From the NCBI RefSeq assembly GCF_030936135.1, contig NC_082598.1, forward strand, positions 31,676,687 through 31,740,686: DNA of 64,000 nt, read 5' to 3'. The DNA comes from Gavia stellata. Lineage: Eukaryota > Chordata > Aves > Gaviiformes > Gaviidae. The position numbers and the translations under genes were made by a program. The notes under the pieces are model-generated. The model was given only the letters and a program-made list of their open reading frames with translations. It did not search any database and had not been told where the DNA came from. This document shows, piece by piece, positions 10,686 to 37,130 of this stretch; positions within the stretch are counted from its first letter, which is position 1; each line of letters starts with the position of its first letter.

Positions 10686-13600
10686 ATGGCAACATATGCT
10701 ATATTAATAGGAAAAGGGGCTGGAAAAATGTTTTAAGAGCCTGAAATAAATACCTGCCTTACTTAAATGTACGAACATACATACATGTATTTTTTTTAAG
10801 TATGTGTGTGTACACATACCCCAGTGATATCTTCTGGAATGATGTGATAAAGTTGACACCAATTCTCTTGTTCATAACAAGCTATAAATACTAATGCTTT
10901 GAGTGAACTGTAACTAGGCTTGTTGCCTGTTTGCTGTAACTTTTACCTAGTGCAGTCTTTGCTCTTCTAAATACCAGGCAGATCTCTACCTTCAATAATT
11001 CTAAAGGACCTATGGGATGTTGTCAAACCGTCTTCATACACTTCAATAAGTCTAGCTATTCTATATTTCCTCAATCTGTTTCTATGGAAATTTTACTGAA
11101 CTGAAGGGGGGAATAAATAGTAAAGCAACAAACTACTGGGGGGGAAAATCTAAGTGTGACTGTCTTGTCTTCGCACACACAAATCTTTTGAGTAGGTACG
11201 ATTCTAACAAATATGCAATTATTCAATGTAATGTAACATGCTTTTACAATTATAAATAAACTATTGAATTCAAAGCTTCTTCATGGAGATTTATTGAATA
11301 ACTACACTCAAACTAGCTATCAGCTGTGGTACATAACTTCAGGACCCTAAGTTAGGCAATATTCTTGTAAAAAGCTTATGCAGTAAAACCTGCATGGAGT
11401 GGTATTGAGTGACAGTCTCCTAGAAGATACTCATCTGCTTAATCAAGTGTCTCTCACTGTTACAGGAAGCTGTGTTGCTTTGTTCCTAAGGTACTGCTTT
11501 ATGATTGTGTGGTAGGTCAGGCTTACCCCTTAGTGTGAATAACTGGATTAAATGCTGCTGCTGGCCTTCTCATTCACAGGAAGGGACCACAGCTTACGTG
11601 TAGTTGTATAGAAGAGCTCTGAACAGTGCTCTCGGCATTGCTTTCTTTATGGAGTTAAGTGCAGGGGGTTTTAAATTAATCAAAGCTTACACTAAAGCAA
11701 AATAACTACTCCTTTCTAAGTCTTGAGGTGGGTTGCTTTTCTAATGAATTTCTAAACAAAGTATCAGTAATTGTCATCACTAGCCCTTACCAAGAGGTTG
11801 AGATTTCTTGGTGGCATACCCTTCCTGTGGTATTCCTTCACTTAAAAGTGAAGATCCTCAAGACAGTGTTTTTTAGCAAGCAAGCTATTTACCAAGGTTG
11901 TACTCATTTACATACTCGAGCTAGCATGTCTGAAAGTGTGCTGTCAGCTAATACCAGATAGTGGTATTAACTTCAACTAGCAGAAAAAATTAGTGGGTGA
12001 AAAGAGATGAGTGCATGCTCTTTGTTTGCTTGGGTGAGTGAATTGGATCATCTTACCTTCTTATTGGACAAAAACCAGAGCCAACAACTGTAAAGGAGAG
12101 TGCAGCCCTTCCTTCTGGTGGCAGCAGTCTGCTAGCTCAGCTGTGCAACAATATATAACCTGAGGGTGAAGTTCCACAAGAGGTGAAGGTGTCATTTCCT
12201 GTTCTTCCCCTCCCTGCCCACCCAACACTACACTGGGTGTTAGTGCTGATGGGTAATCAACCCGACAAGCTTGTTAGTCACCTGACTACCCTAGCACCGC
12301 AGTGAGGTGAGGCAGACAGCCAGTGATTTGTGTCTCTTTCCACCCCCATGCTGTGTTGTATTGCTGTCTCTGTACAGTCTTCCCCACGCAATAAAAATGA
12401 GTAACAGGCAATGGTTTGAGTGTTACACCTGGAATATTCTGTACTGTCTCTAGTCACTTTTCTCAAATTACTTGCACCCTGGTTGTACTAACTTCACTCC
12501 TAAAATTGTGCCAATTTATGTTGGGCATGAGCATGCTAAGTTCTTCAGTTGCCATAGAGATGGTCATTCTTCAGCTTTTGGATGGGGTGGGTTGTTTGGG
12601 GTTTTTTTGTGCAGTCTGGACTGAACTCTCTGAAGCAAACCCTTGCTTGAGCAGTTGCCTTGCAAGGAAGCACTAAGACACAGCAGCTAGTATTAACTGT
12701 GTTGGTGTGATCAGCAGATGAAACCTGTGAAGCCTATCCTATCTGCAAGAACTTCATATAGTTGTCCTAAAGGCAGAAGTGCTGTGTATCAGCTGTTTGG
12801 TTGTTTAGCTGGAAGTTTTTCACAAAGCTTTTGCTATGAAATGAAAATACTTCTCTGTGTTTCAGCATTCCAATTATTATATTGATGCAATAACCTGAGC
12901 AATTCTTCAGCCAGAAATTGCTCTTGTAGCACTTTTAGTTTTTAGAATTGGACAAAAGAAAAGCATCCCAACAAATTCTTAAATAAAAAGTGCTTTTATC
13001 TTCACAAAAGCTACTACGTAGAGGGGTTACTGAAGTTTATTTGCATTTTTTTAAAACTGAGTTGGAATACCTGTAATGAAAATCTTAATTTTTAAGCACC
13101 TGCTCTGGAACCTAGGACCCTGGATTAGATCATGTCCTAATTAGCAGAGTTACCTGCTTAACAGGTAAGATATCAGCAAGGGGCTGTTTAGACTTGGCAG
13201 AAGGAAGTGCTGAGGGCAGGACTTGGTTTACACCCTATGCTGCTTCAGGTACAGGTGAGTGGCACCGGGTGTTTGGCCTTTATAACATCATTCCATTTCC
13301 ATAAAAAGACAACCGCAAACCCAAAAACTCCATTCTGTAAAAATACATGAGGGGAAAAGCAGTCATGGCTCCCACTGATTTGTCCTCCGTTCAAAGGTTA
13401 AAGCACCTCTCCAGGACACTGAAGGTACAGTTTTAATATCTTCTGCCTGGGGAGGGCTGTAAAAAGTGAGTTGAAGGCCTAGGAGAGGACATGATCGAGA
13501 CTTCTTGGGGATGTCATTAAGGCACTCCCTATTTGTGAAGCCTTTCTTTTTGAAAGCTACTAAAGTAATTCATACCCAAAGGAAAATGATGACTGTTCCC

Positions 13601-14446
13601 TCACTAGAGTGGACATTCGAACCTTTTCCCACAGCCCATATGATTTCTTTAGCAATGCAACTTGTAAAATAGTGTCAGAAGGAAATCTTGAGGCATGTTT
13701 TAAAATAAAATCAGAGGTGCCTGTTGCACTGTATTTGGATCACATTGCAGTAGGCATGTCATACGCATTTTCAGAGCATACTTCCCCATTGAAAACTTGC
13801 AAAAGCTTACACATGAGAATGCTTAATTTCTGGGCATAGACAAAAATAAGGTGTAAAGGTTGTTTGAACAATCAAGACTTGTTTCAAGGTATGTACAAGA
13901 GGAGAACTTTAAAGTTTCATAGAGGGTTGGTTTAAAAAAAAAAACAGCAACAAACCCTGAATTCCCTGCAGAGCTTAAGTACCTCTAGTCTCAGTTCCCA
14001 AAGCCCTCTTCCATTTCAGATCTAAAAGTATGTGCATTCAAAACTCAAATCCTCAGAACTGACGTGCAGTGGCTACTTGATTGAGAGGGACCTAAAGCCA
14101 CTGAGTTCATTTTTGGTAGGTAAGTTTCCCTACTGCTTAAACATCTGCTGTTGTGCTTCTGCAGAAGCATCTTGCATCTTGACAGGGCAGAGCAGCCTCT
14201 GACTCATCTAAGCCTGATCAGGATGCACAAAGCCAGTGCTCCAGCCAGGATCTCAAAGCATACATATTCACTCAAAACATAATTGTGCCCTACAGGTTAG
14301 AACAGTCACCCAGGTTATAAGCAGTTTAATCTCCTCTCTACTGGGGGAAAGGGACAAACGTTTCCCCTTACTTCTTAGGAGAGTGCTTTAACCACCACAG
14401 GCGTGCGGAGATCTGTAGGAAGGGAAGATCCCAATTTCCCCTTTCT

Positions 14447-14460
14447 CCCCCCCCCCCCCC
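14447..14460. repeat. C homopolymer, 14 bases
   Basis: An uninterrupted run of 14 C, G-rich on the minus strand. It is prone to length polymorphism and sequencing error. Confidence 0.9.
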
Positions 14461-15061
14461 GCCCAATTTCAATTTGTTTCCTTGAACAACTGCAACAGGG
14501 GTTAGACCACAGTAATGCTGCAGCTGCCTCTGGAGCTTTGGGTTTCTGCCTCAGGAGTCTTAGACACATCCTGTCACCTTTCTTCAGTATGGAAATGATT
14601 ATGACGTATCAGTTCAGCTAGATGGGGAGCTTTCTGAAGGATGGAGCTTTCTGAAGGATGGACTGACTCACTTCCTGAGGAGTATGCCCTGAGGGTAAAG
14701 AAGTTCTTAGACCTGGAGAAGACAGAAGATTTGTTCTTCCCCGTAGAAGTAAAAATTCAAAACTTCTTGAAGAAGGAATTAAGATATATTTGCATGGAAC
14801 TTGATACAAGAATTAACTGTAACAGCTTTTCTCTCTCTCTCCGCCCCCCCCATCCCCATCTCCAGTGATGACTGGTGATGTGATCACCAGTAGGAAGATA
14901 TCTTGATAGCAAAACAGGACAGCAAACAAGTTGCCAAAAGCTCAACAGATGCTTGAGACTATCAAGCATCATGTTCAAGCCTTTTCAAGGACTGCACTTT
15001 TCACGGAGAAGAACAGGTCGTCTTGCAGGAGCTCGGAGCTTCCGCGACAGCGCGATTTCAT

Positions 15062-15078
15062 CCAGCAGGGGGCAGTAG
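15062..15078 (+). promoter_or_regulatory. CTCF-like motif
   Basis: CCAGCAGGGGGCAGTAG closely matches the CTCF core (CCASYAGRKGGCR). It lies between PAICS and LONRF1 in a small patch that is more CpG-rich than its surroundings. A weaker reverse-oriented half-match, GCGCCACCT, occurs near 15190. Binding cannot be shown from sequence. Confidence 0.5.
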
Positions 15079-16492
15079 GCTTCAACGTCTGATAAACCGG
15101 CATAGGAACGCGGATGGGCTGAGGCAGCCCGTCAGGTAACAGTCAGAACTAGGGTCTGATGGGGGGGGAAGGAAAACCCCAAAACAAGCAGCGCCACCTT
15201 AGAGCAGCGTCAGGGAGAAGCTAGCCCACCTTGCCAAGCACCTTGTATAGCTCTTTATGCTGATAAAAAAGAAAAACATTACTAGCTGACAGACTAGAAA
15301 GCTCTTGAACGCAAGGAACCAACACACACACAAATACACGATATAATTAAGTAGTTTAAGATGCCAAGCTCCAGAAAATTTCTATTTGGATTAGAAAGTG
15401 ACTGTATTTCTCCCAATATAGCACCCTGTCCCCAGTTTCCCATTACATCATTTCCCTTTTCTAACACACTTAAACATCTAGTAAATGGCCAGCTTCCTAG
15501 CTAGTACAGGTTCAATATTCTGTCTGCTTTAAAAGCAATTCCAACAGAGGACATTCTTCCATCTCACTCACTTACCAAACAAAACAAAATCCCTCAACTA
15601 GAAGTATAAAGACTTCTTTACCAACTTTTTTCTCTCTAACATTCAAAACTTTTTGTCCTAGAGAGCCTGCACATCCTCATAGGCACTTCCTGACTGCATT
15701 TAAACTACATCACTTGTACTATCAGTAGTGCAATCATGGTTTTAAATCCATGGTGAAATCCTGCTATTGGCCTTTGCTTCTAAAAGCAGTCGCAGCCATG
15801 AGCATCCAGGAAAGTGTAACTGCACCAAAATCAAGGCTCAAAACTCACTATACTCTCTATTTTGCTTTGTTTTGGTAAAGGCTTTAGAGTAACTTACATC
15901 CTAACATTAAACATTTTGCAGCTTTATTTTTTTTAGTTGTAGAAAAGCACATGGAAGTGTGATGGACAGATTTCAGTGTGTTACCAAGTGGTACGGATAC
16001 AATAATCCTTAAACGAGTATCTCATGTCTACTCATTAACTGGAACAACCTTCCCATTAGAAATCCAGTAGTAGACAGCCAGGACAGTACTGAAAGAGCAA
16101 CATCTCAGACTTGGTCAGGTGCAGGCCAGGCAGTTGTGGTTTGTCTACTGCTCCTGAAGACCTGCTCAAAGCCAAAGTTTCAACCATTCTCTCTGGGAAC
16201 TGTCCCTGCCCCATGATAATGTCAAGTGAGCAGTGCCTTACACTGCAAGTCTCCCTTGTGCTGCTGTTCAGAAGACTTAGTTGTGCAAATTAGCTCTGCC
16301 CTGCCTCGCTTGTATCAGTACAAATATGGCTGTAGTAAAATTCCAGGATCTAGCAGATATTTACCCCACACACACCAGGCCAGAGCTCAAAGGAATGGGT
16401 TAGATGACTTACAAAACCAAAAGGATGGGCATACTGTCCTTGCAAGTCTCGCAAAGCCTCTAGCAACATGTGAATCTGGCCTAGTCTTTCAC

Positions 16493-16497
16493 AGGGT
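16493..16497. repeat. Left target-site duplication AGGGT
   Basis: AGGGT directly precedes the TG of the LTR and is repeated exactly after its terminal CA at 17119-17123. Confidence 0.9.
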
Positions 16498-17118
16498 TGT
16501 GCTGGTTTTGGCTGGGATGGGGTTAACTTTCTTCATAGCAGCTAGTATGGGGCTGTGTTTTGGATTGTATGGGGCTGTGTTTTGGATTTGGGCTGGAAAC
16601 AATGTTGATAAAGCAGGAATGTTTTAGTTACTGCTGAGCAGGGCTCACACAGCACCAAGGCCTTTTCTGCTCCTCACCCCACCCCACCAGCGAGTGGGCT
16701 GGGGGTGCACGGGAAGTTGGGAGGGAACACAGCCGGGACAGCTGACCCCAACTGACCAAAGGGATATTCCATACCATATGACATCATGCTCAGTATATAA
16801 AGCCGGGGGAGGAAGAAGAAAGGTGGGGACATTCGGAGTAATGGCGTTTGTCTTCCCGAGCAACCGCTACGCGTGATAGAGCCCTGCTTCCCTGCAGATA
16901 GCTGAACACCTGCCTGCCGACGGGAAGTGGTGAATTAATTCCTTCTTTCGCTTTGCTTCTCCGCGCAGTGTTCTTTTGCTCTACCTATTAAACTGTTTTT
17001 ATCTCAGCCCACGAGTTTTCTCACTTTTACTCTTCTGGTTCTCTCCCCCACCCCACCTGGGGGGAGTGAGTGAGCAGCTGTGTGGTGCTTAGTTGCCAGC
17101 TGGGCTTAAACCACGACA
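16498..17118 (+). mobile_element. Solo LTR of an avian endogenous retrovirus (621 bp)
   Basis: The element begins TGTGCTGG and ends CACGACA, so it has the TG...CA termini of an LTR. It is flanked on both sides by AGGGT, a perfect 5-bp target duplication. Inside, in the expected order, are a CRE-like TGACATCA (16779-16786), a TATA box TATATAAA (16794-16801) and a polyadenylation signal ATTAAA (16987-16992). No gag, pol or env sequence and no second LTR is present, so this is a solo LTR left by recombination between two LTRs. The family resembles LTRs I recall from passerine and other neoavian genomes; a 5-bp duplication fits ERVL-type or some other integrases, and I do not assign a family name. 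Orientation follows the TATA and ATTAAA order. Confidence 0.92.
16546..16589 (+). repeat. 22-bp tandem duplication inside the LTR
   Basis: TATGGGGCTGTGTTTTGGAT occurs twice in direct succession (16546-16567 and 16568-16589), differing only near the end of the unit. It lies in U3. Confidence 0.9.
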
Positions 17119-17123
17119 AGGGT
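17119..17123. repeat. Right target-site duplication AGGGT
   Basis: Exact copy of the five bases preceding the LTR, showing that the element inserted here as a provirus and that its ends are intact. Confidence 0.9.
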
Positions 17124-18899
17124 TCAGAGCAAATACTTCTCTCTACTAATGTTCTAGCATCACTTCAAGTTTCATAGCCACCCCAACCAACATATCCCAC
17201 AGCCATCTTTGCATATTGGCCTTAAAATACTTAGAACCAGTAAAAGGCCCACAGAGAGACAATTTGCTAGGAAGAATGTGATAAAGTTTGTATATTTGCC
17301 CACCGAAGCCTTTCCAAAAGAAAAATCACGTTAGATGGAGAAACATGAAGTTGCCATTTCACACTGAGAAAGCAGGCTTCTGAACCTAAAGTTCATTGGT
17401 TGTCACCCAGGGCATCAAGTTGTTACAAGAAATGCTGTTTGGCAAGAGTAATTAAGGTAAAGAGACCCGAGGTGAATATTAATCATGAATAAAGAATTTC
17501 AGCAAGACCCCTAGCCCCACTTTGGCAAAACTGGGAGTAAGTCCTTGCCAGAAAGGACATCAGTTCTGGGCAGATATTTCTCAGTACAGTGACTCCAGGC
17601 CCTCATGCTGGAGTTCATGACATTTCTCATGTTAACGTACACGCACATCCGATTTATTGTATAGCTATTGATGGATCACAAATCTTTTGAGACACATCTA
17701 GTTTTGTTCTCACACTTACGTAAAGAATGTGTCTACATCAACCTGTCAGTCATATAATTGAACAGGGAAGGCACAATCCCATAAATAAGTCACCCCAACA
17801 GTAACTTGGGGTAGCTCTCCTTGACTGGTCCACAGGCACTGCCCAGTGAAGGAGATGTCCTTATGTTGTGACAGAGAACATGAGAGGCTCACAATATCCC
17901 TGACTGTTGCTCATCAGCAGGTAAGACTAATCATTAATGGTGTTGTACCTTGCCCCCACAGCAAGTGAGCTTGCCCCTTTTCCCTTTTGCTCATGCTTAG
18001 ATTGCTCACGTTCCGCTCAGGCTTAATTGCATTGATTGTCATATTATTAAGTTGATCAAACTTGGTCCTTAGTCCATTGCTGTTTTATCATACGATATCT
18101 AAAGAATGCTTGTTGTGTGACATGGGGGGGGGGGGGGGGGGGGCCTAAAAAAAAGGATCAAACGAATAAGGAAGTAATCCCCAAGTTCAGAACACTACGT
18201 ACAAAGTATAGCATGGTATCTCTTCAAGATATTTTACTGAAAGGTCTAAGCCAACATTTGGGTGAACTTTTTGTTCTGCCTCATTCTGCACAAAGTGACA
18301 AAGTCCGGTCCACAAAACAACCACTTGAAAAAATTCCAACTTAAAAATTCTGTCAAAATCTTTCCTCCCCATTCTCAATTTCATATAATTCCCAGCAGCA
18401 CCTACAATCATCAACATGCGTGGAATAGTTACTGAAAAGTAGTACTTATGATCAGTCTTAATGCAGCATGTGTTAATCATAGTAACTTCGCTTTTTTTTT
18501 GTTGTTGCTGTTTCTTTTTAATAAAGTTTTCTCTTACATGGTTTACAATTCCAGAAGCAGGACTTATATATGCACAGGACAGTGCAAGCCAACTGACACT
18601 TTCTTATCTGAATTTTTATTTTATTAAAAACTCATGGGAATGTACAAAGACACCTCGAAGCCACATCTTCCAGCAGACTAGGGAATACTCAACTTTAATT
18701 TTAAAGCTCTTGGCAAGAAAAAAAAAAATTTATCACTAGATTGGTTTGGGTATTTCAAGCCTGGCTACAGGGACTTTTCACTGTCAAGAAAAAAAAAAAA
18801 TCTTGATCAGGGTGGTACAAAAGATTAAGTTTCTGATGTTATAACATACTGAAGTGGAGAAATAGAGCATCCCCTTTCTTCATTACACAAATAAAGCTT
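17124..18899. other. Intergenic DNA between the LTR and the LONRF1 3' end
   Basis: No gene recognised. The main feature is a 20-base G run at 18124-18143. The right part may belong to a long form of the LONRF1 3' UTR if a distal polyadenylation signal is used. Confidence 0.5.
18124..18143 (+). repeat. G homopolymer, 20 bases
   Basis: Twenty uninterrupted G residues followed by CCTAAAAAAAA. This is a potential G-quadruplex former and also a probable site of length error in the assembly. Confidence 0.9.
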
Positions 18900-20473
18900 T
18901 CCAAATATTATTCCAGGACTTTATTCATACAATAAAGGGGAAATTTACCCTAGACAGAAGCCCACATTAAAAATGATGCAGCAGATTTTGTGTTGCCTGT
19001 AGTATCTCAAGTCTTAAATTCCAGAAGAGAACAAGGCCAGAGCATCTGATTACCAAGTCTGTGAAATGCCTAAGTGTTCTGCAAGAACAGTTTCCCACAA
19101 CTTTTAAGTTTTGTGAAATGCAAACTTCATAACTGAAACCACCTTAATTTAAACAAAGTAGATACAAAAGCAGGACACCAATAAAAAACTTATCTGACCA
19201 ATAATCAGTCTGAGACAGGTACTATATCAGAAACAGATTATGTACATACCAACTACATCATGAAGCACCCACAACCTTGATGTAGGTTAAACAGCTGGTT
19301 CTGGATTTACTTAAGATCCCAGAATAAAGCATACGGAAAATGAAAGTGATTTTTAGTTTCTGATAAAGTTAAAAAATATTACAAACTTTTTAGCTTTTAT
19401 TGAAAATTAAATATATTAGCAAAAGCAAGATTTAAGAAATATTTTACAAATGATTTACATACAAGAAAGCCAGTATCAGACATATTCACAAATATGCAAA
19501 CCTTTAATTACAAAAAGTACTTATTGGCAGCATGATGCTAACCTTGCCACTGCAGTGTGCTCTACTATTGATATGAATAAGGCATAGAACTCACATTTGC
19601 ACCAACTTAAAAAGTTCAAATAAAACTTGAAGCTTTTAAATCCTGGATGCACAATCCCCAATACACACACACTCTAAGATTTCTTCTTCTAAGCTCTACA
19701 AACTAGGTGTGTGTTCTGGAAGAACAGCCAGCCTGAAAAGCCCAGTAGAAATGTAACTGGTACTAGCATTTAGTTTTCAGTTTCCTCTTTAACACATACA
19801 GGCCTAGGTATGTAAACCATATTCACAGTTTAAGTATTTTTAGACAGAAGTACCTTTTTTTTTTTTTTGCATTTGTTCCTTAAAATTGGCTCTCAGTTCA
19901 GCATACAGTTCATAATGTCACCTGTTTTGTGATGCATACATTTACAAAACAACTTAAAAATCTGTGCCATATTCATGGTCAAGATAATTCAACAAGAGTA
20001 GTAATATCCAACAGTGACATTCAGTACTACATTTCAAATATTTGTGCAAACAGCAAAAGAACAGTTTTATGAGGCAAACATTTGCAAAATCTTTAATACC
20101 TCCTCAATGTTGTAAACTTGGACTGTCAGCCTTAAGTCCTGCACTTCCCACAGCTTTAAGAAGTCAGTGGCTAAAATTATCAAGTCTCAAAAATGTTCTC
20201 TTCTACATAGTGCAAATTGTAATGTAGATAATGTGAAAAACATATCTAGCTGGATTGACTTTGTGCAATTGTCAGTGGTCTTCTCTCATAGTTGAAGAAA
20301 GTGTGCATTCAAAGAAGCACGTGGTTCAGGAAGTTGGGAGGGTGGGAAAGAGAGAGAAAAAAGCAGTTCCATTACACTTCTCAAACCAGCACTAGATGTG
20401 CAAAGGCAGCAAAAATTCCAGCTGCTACCACAACCAGAACAGAGTAACTTTTCAGGAAGACCCAGGCGGTTAG
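18900..20473 (-). other. LONRF1: Probable LONRF1 3' UTR
   Basis: AT-rich sequence following the LONRF1 stop codon on the minus strand. AATAAA signals on the minus strand (TTTATT on plus) occur at 19396-19401 and 18920-18925, giving 3' UTRs of roughly 1.1 or 1.6 kb. The exact end is inference; transcript data would be needed to choose. Confidence 0.45.
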
Positions 20474-36151
<15,678 letters not shown>

Positions 36152-36270
36152 CGGCTGCCCGGCTCCGGCAAGGGGGTGTGGCGCTCCCGCTCCGGCCGCC
36201 GGGCTCGGCTGCGCGCACGACACTGAGGCACTGGCGGCGCGGGGAGGAGGAGGAAGCAAGGCACCCTCAC

Positions 36271-36293
36271 GGGCGGGGGGGGCGGGGGGGGAG
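36271..36293 (+). promoter_or_regulatory. G-rich tract in the LONRF1 5' region
   Basis: Successive runs of three or more G broken by single C or A, about 120 bp upstream of the LONRF1 ATG. It could form a G-quadruplex on the plus strand or bind Sp/KLF factors. Confidence 0.45.
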
Positions 36294-36299
36294 GTGTGT

Positions 36300-36305
36300 C
36301 ACGTG
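36300..36305. promoter_or_regulatory. E-box CACGTG
   Basis: A palindromic CACGTG in the context GTCACGTGCG, a USF/MYC/TFE-type site about 150 bp upstream of the LONRF1 start codon. Function is inferred from position only. Confidence 0.45.
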
Positions 36306-36432
36306 CGCGCCTCTGCGCGCGCGACCCGGGGCCACCGTCCCCCGCCCAGCGAGGCGGCGACGCGCGCCCCGCGCTGCCCCCCTTTCAAACCTCTCCGCCG
36401 CGCGCCCTCGCCCCGCCGGCTTACATAAAACG

Positions 36433-36440
36433 CGACGTCA
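36433..36440. promoter_or_regulatory. CRE-like CGACGTCA
   Basis: One base short of the full TGACGTCA palindrome, placed next to a CCAAT box. CREB/ATF binding is plausible but unproven. Confidence 0.4.
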
Positions 36441-36463
36441 GCTGACCGCCGGGCGGGCCGGCC

Positions 36464-36468
36464 ATTGG
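36464..36468 (-). promoter_or_regulatory. CCAAT box for LONRF1
   Basis: ATTGG on plus, CCAAT on the LONRF1 strand, in GGCCATTGGCGG, about 310 bp upstream of the ATG. Position and orientation suit an NF-Y site of the LONRF1 promoter. Confidence 0.5.
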
Positions 36469-36606
36469 CGGTGGGCGACGCCACGGAGGGGCGGGGCAGG
36501 GCAGGGGGAGGGCGCAAGATGGAAGGAGGTTACAAAACATCGCCCCATGCGCGCGCTGTAATGGGGTGGGGGGCGGGGCAGGTGCCCGCGCCCGGCGGCC
36601 AGGGTG

Positions 36607-36613
36607 TGAGTCA
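36607..36613. promoter_or_regulatory. AP-1 / NFE2-type site TGAGTCA
   Basis: A perfect TGAGTCA inside the CpG island in the context GTGTGAGTCACGCGG. It might bind AP-1 or NRF2/MAF. Consensus match only. Confidence 0.4.
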
Positions 36614-37130
36614 CGCGGGGGCAGGGGAGGGGCCGGGCCGGGGGAAGTGTCGTTCCCTCAGTGCCCTTCACAGCCCGCCGGCCCGGAGCGGAGCCGAGCC
36701 GGGCCCTGTGCGCAGTCCTCCCCGCCTCTCCCACCCGGGGGCTGAGAGAGAGTGCGGCGGGGAGGGGGCGCCTTAGCGGGGCCGGGGGAGGAGGGTAGTT
36801 TGCCGGGGAAGAGGGACAGGCCTGCGGGCTCCGGGTTGGCTCCTGGGAGCGGCGCCGCTCTGAGGGGCGGCTGCTGTGGTGAGGGCGGCCGCGGGGGTCG
36901 GGCGCTAGCAGCGCTGTCGGGGCTGGGTGGCGGGTGGGAGGCGGGGGAAGCAGCCGAGCGCGAAGGGGTGGAGCCGCCGGGGCGGGGAGAGGGGTCTCTG
37001 GCGGGTCTCCGAGCGCCTCGGCGGGGGTCGGGGGTTTGTAGCTGCCGTGGCCCCGAAAGCTTCACCTGGCGGGTGCCTGCCGGGCAGCCCGTGCACGGCC
37101 GCCCTCCCGGCGGCTGGTACTCAGACGTCT

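Larger units (their letters stand above)
10751..16492. other. Intergenic DNA downstream of PAICS
   Basis: AT-rich sequence without recognisable exons, apart from the CTCF-like site and the 14-base C run noted separately. Possible distal polyadenylation signals of PAICS fall in the first part. Short open frames show no protein similarity that I recognise. Confidence 0.6.

Noticed and set aside
16226-16627. 133-codon plus-strand open frame ending in the LTR
   Set aside because: It runs from unique DNA across the target duplication into U3 of the LTR, so it is a chance frame.
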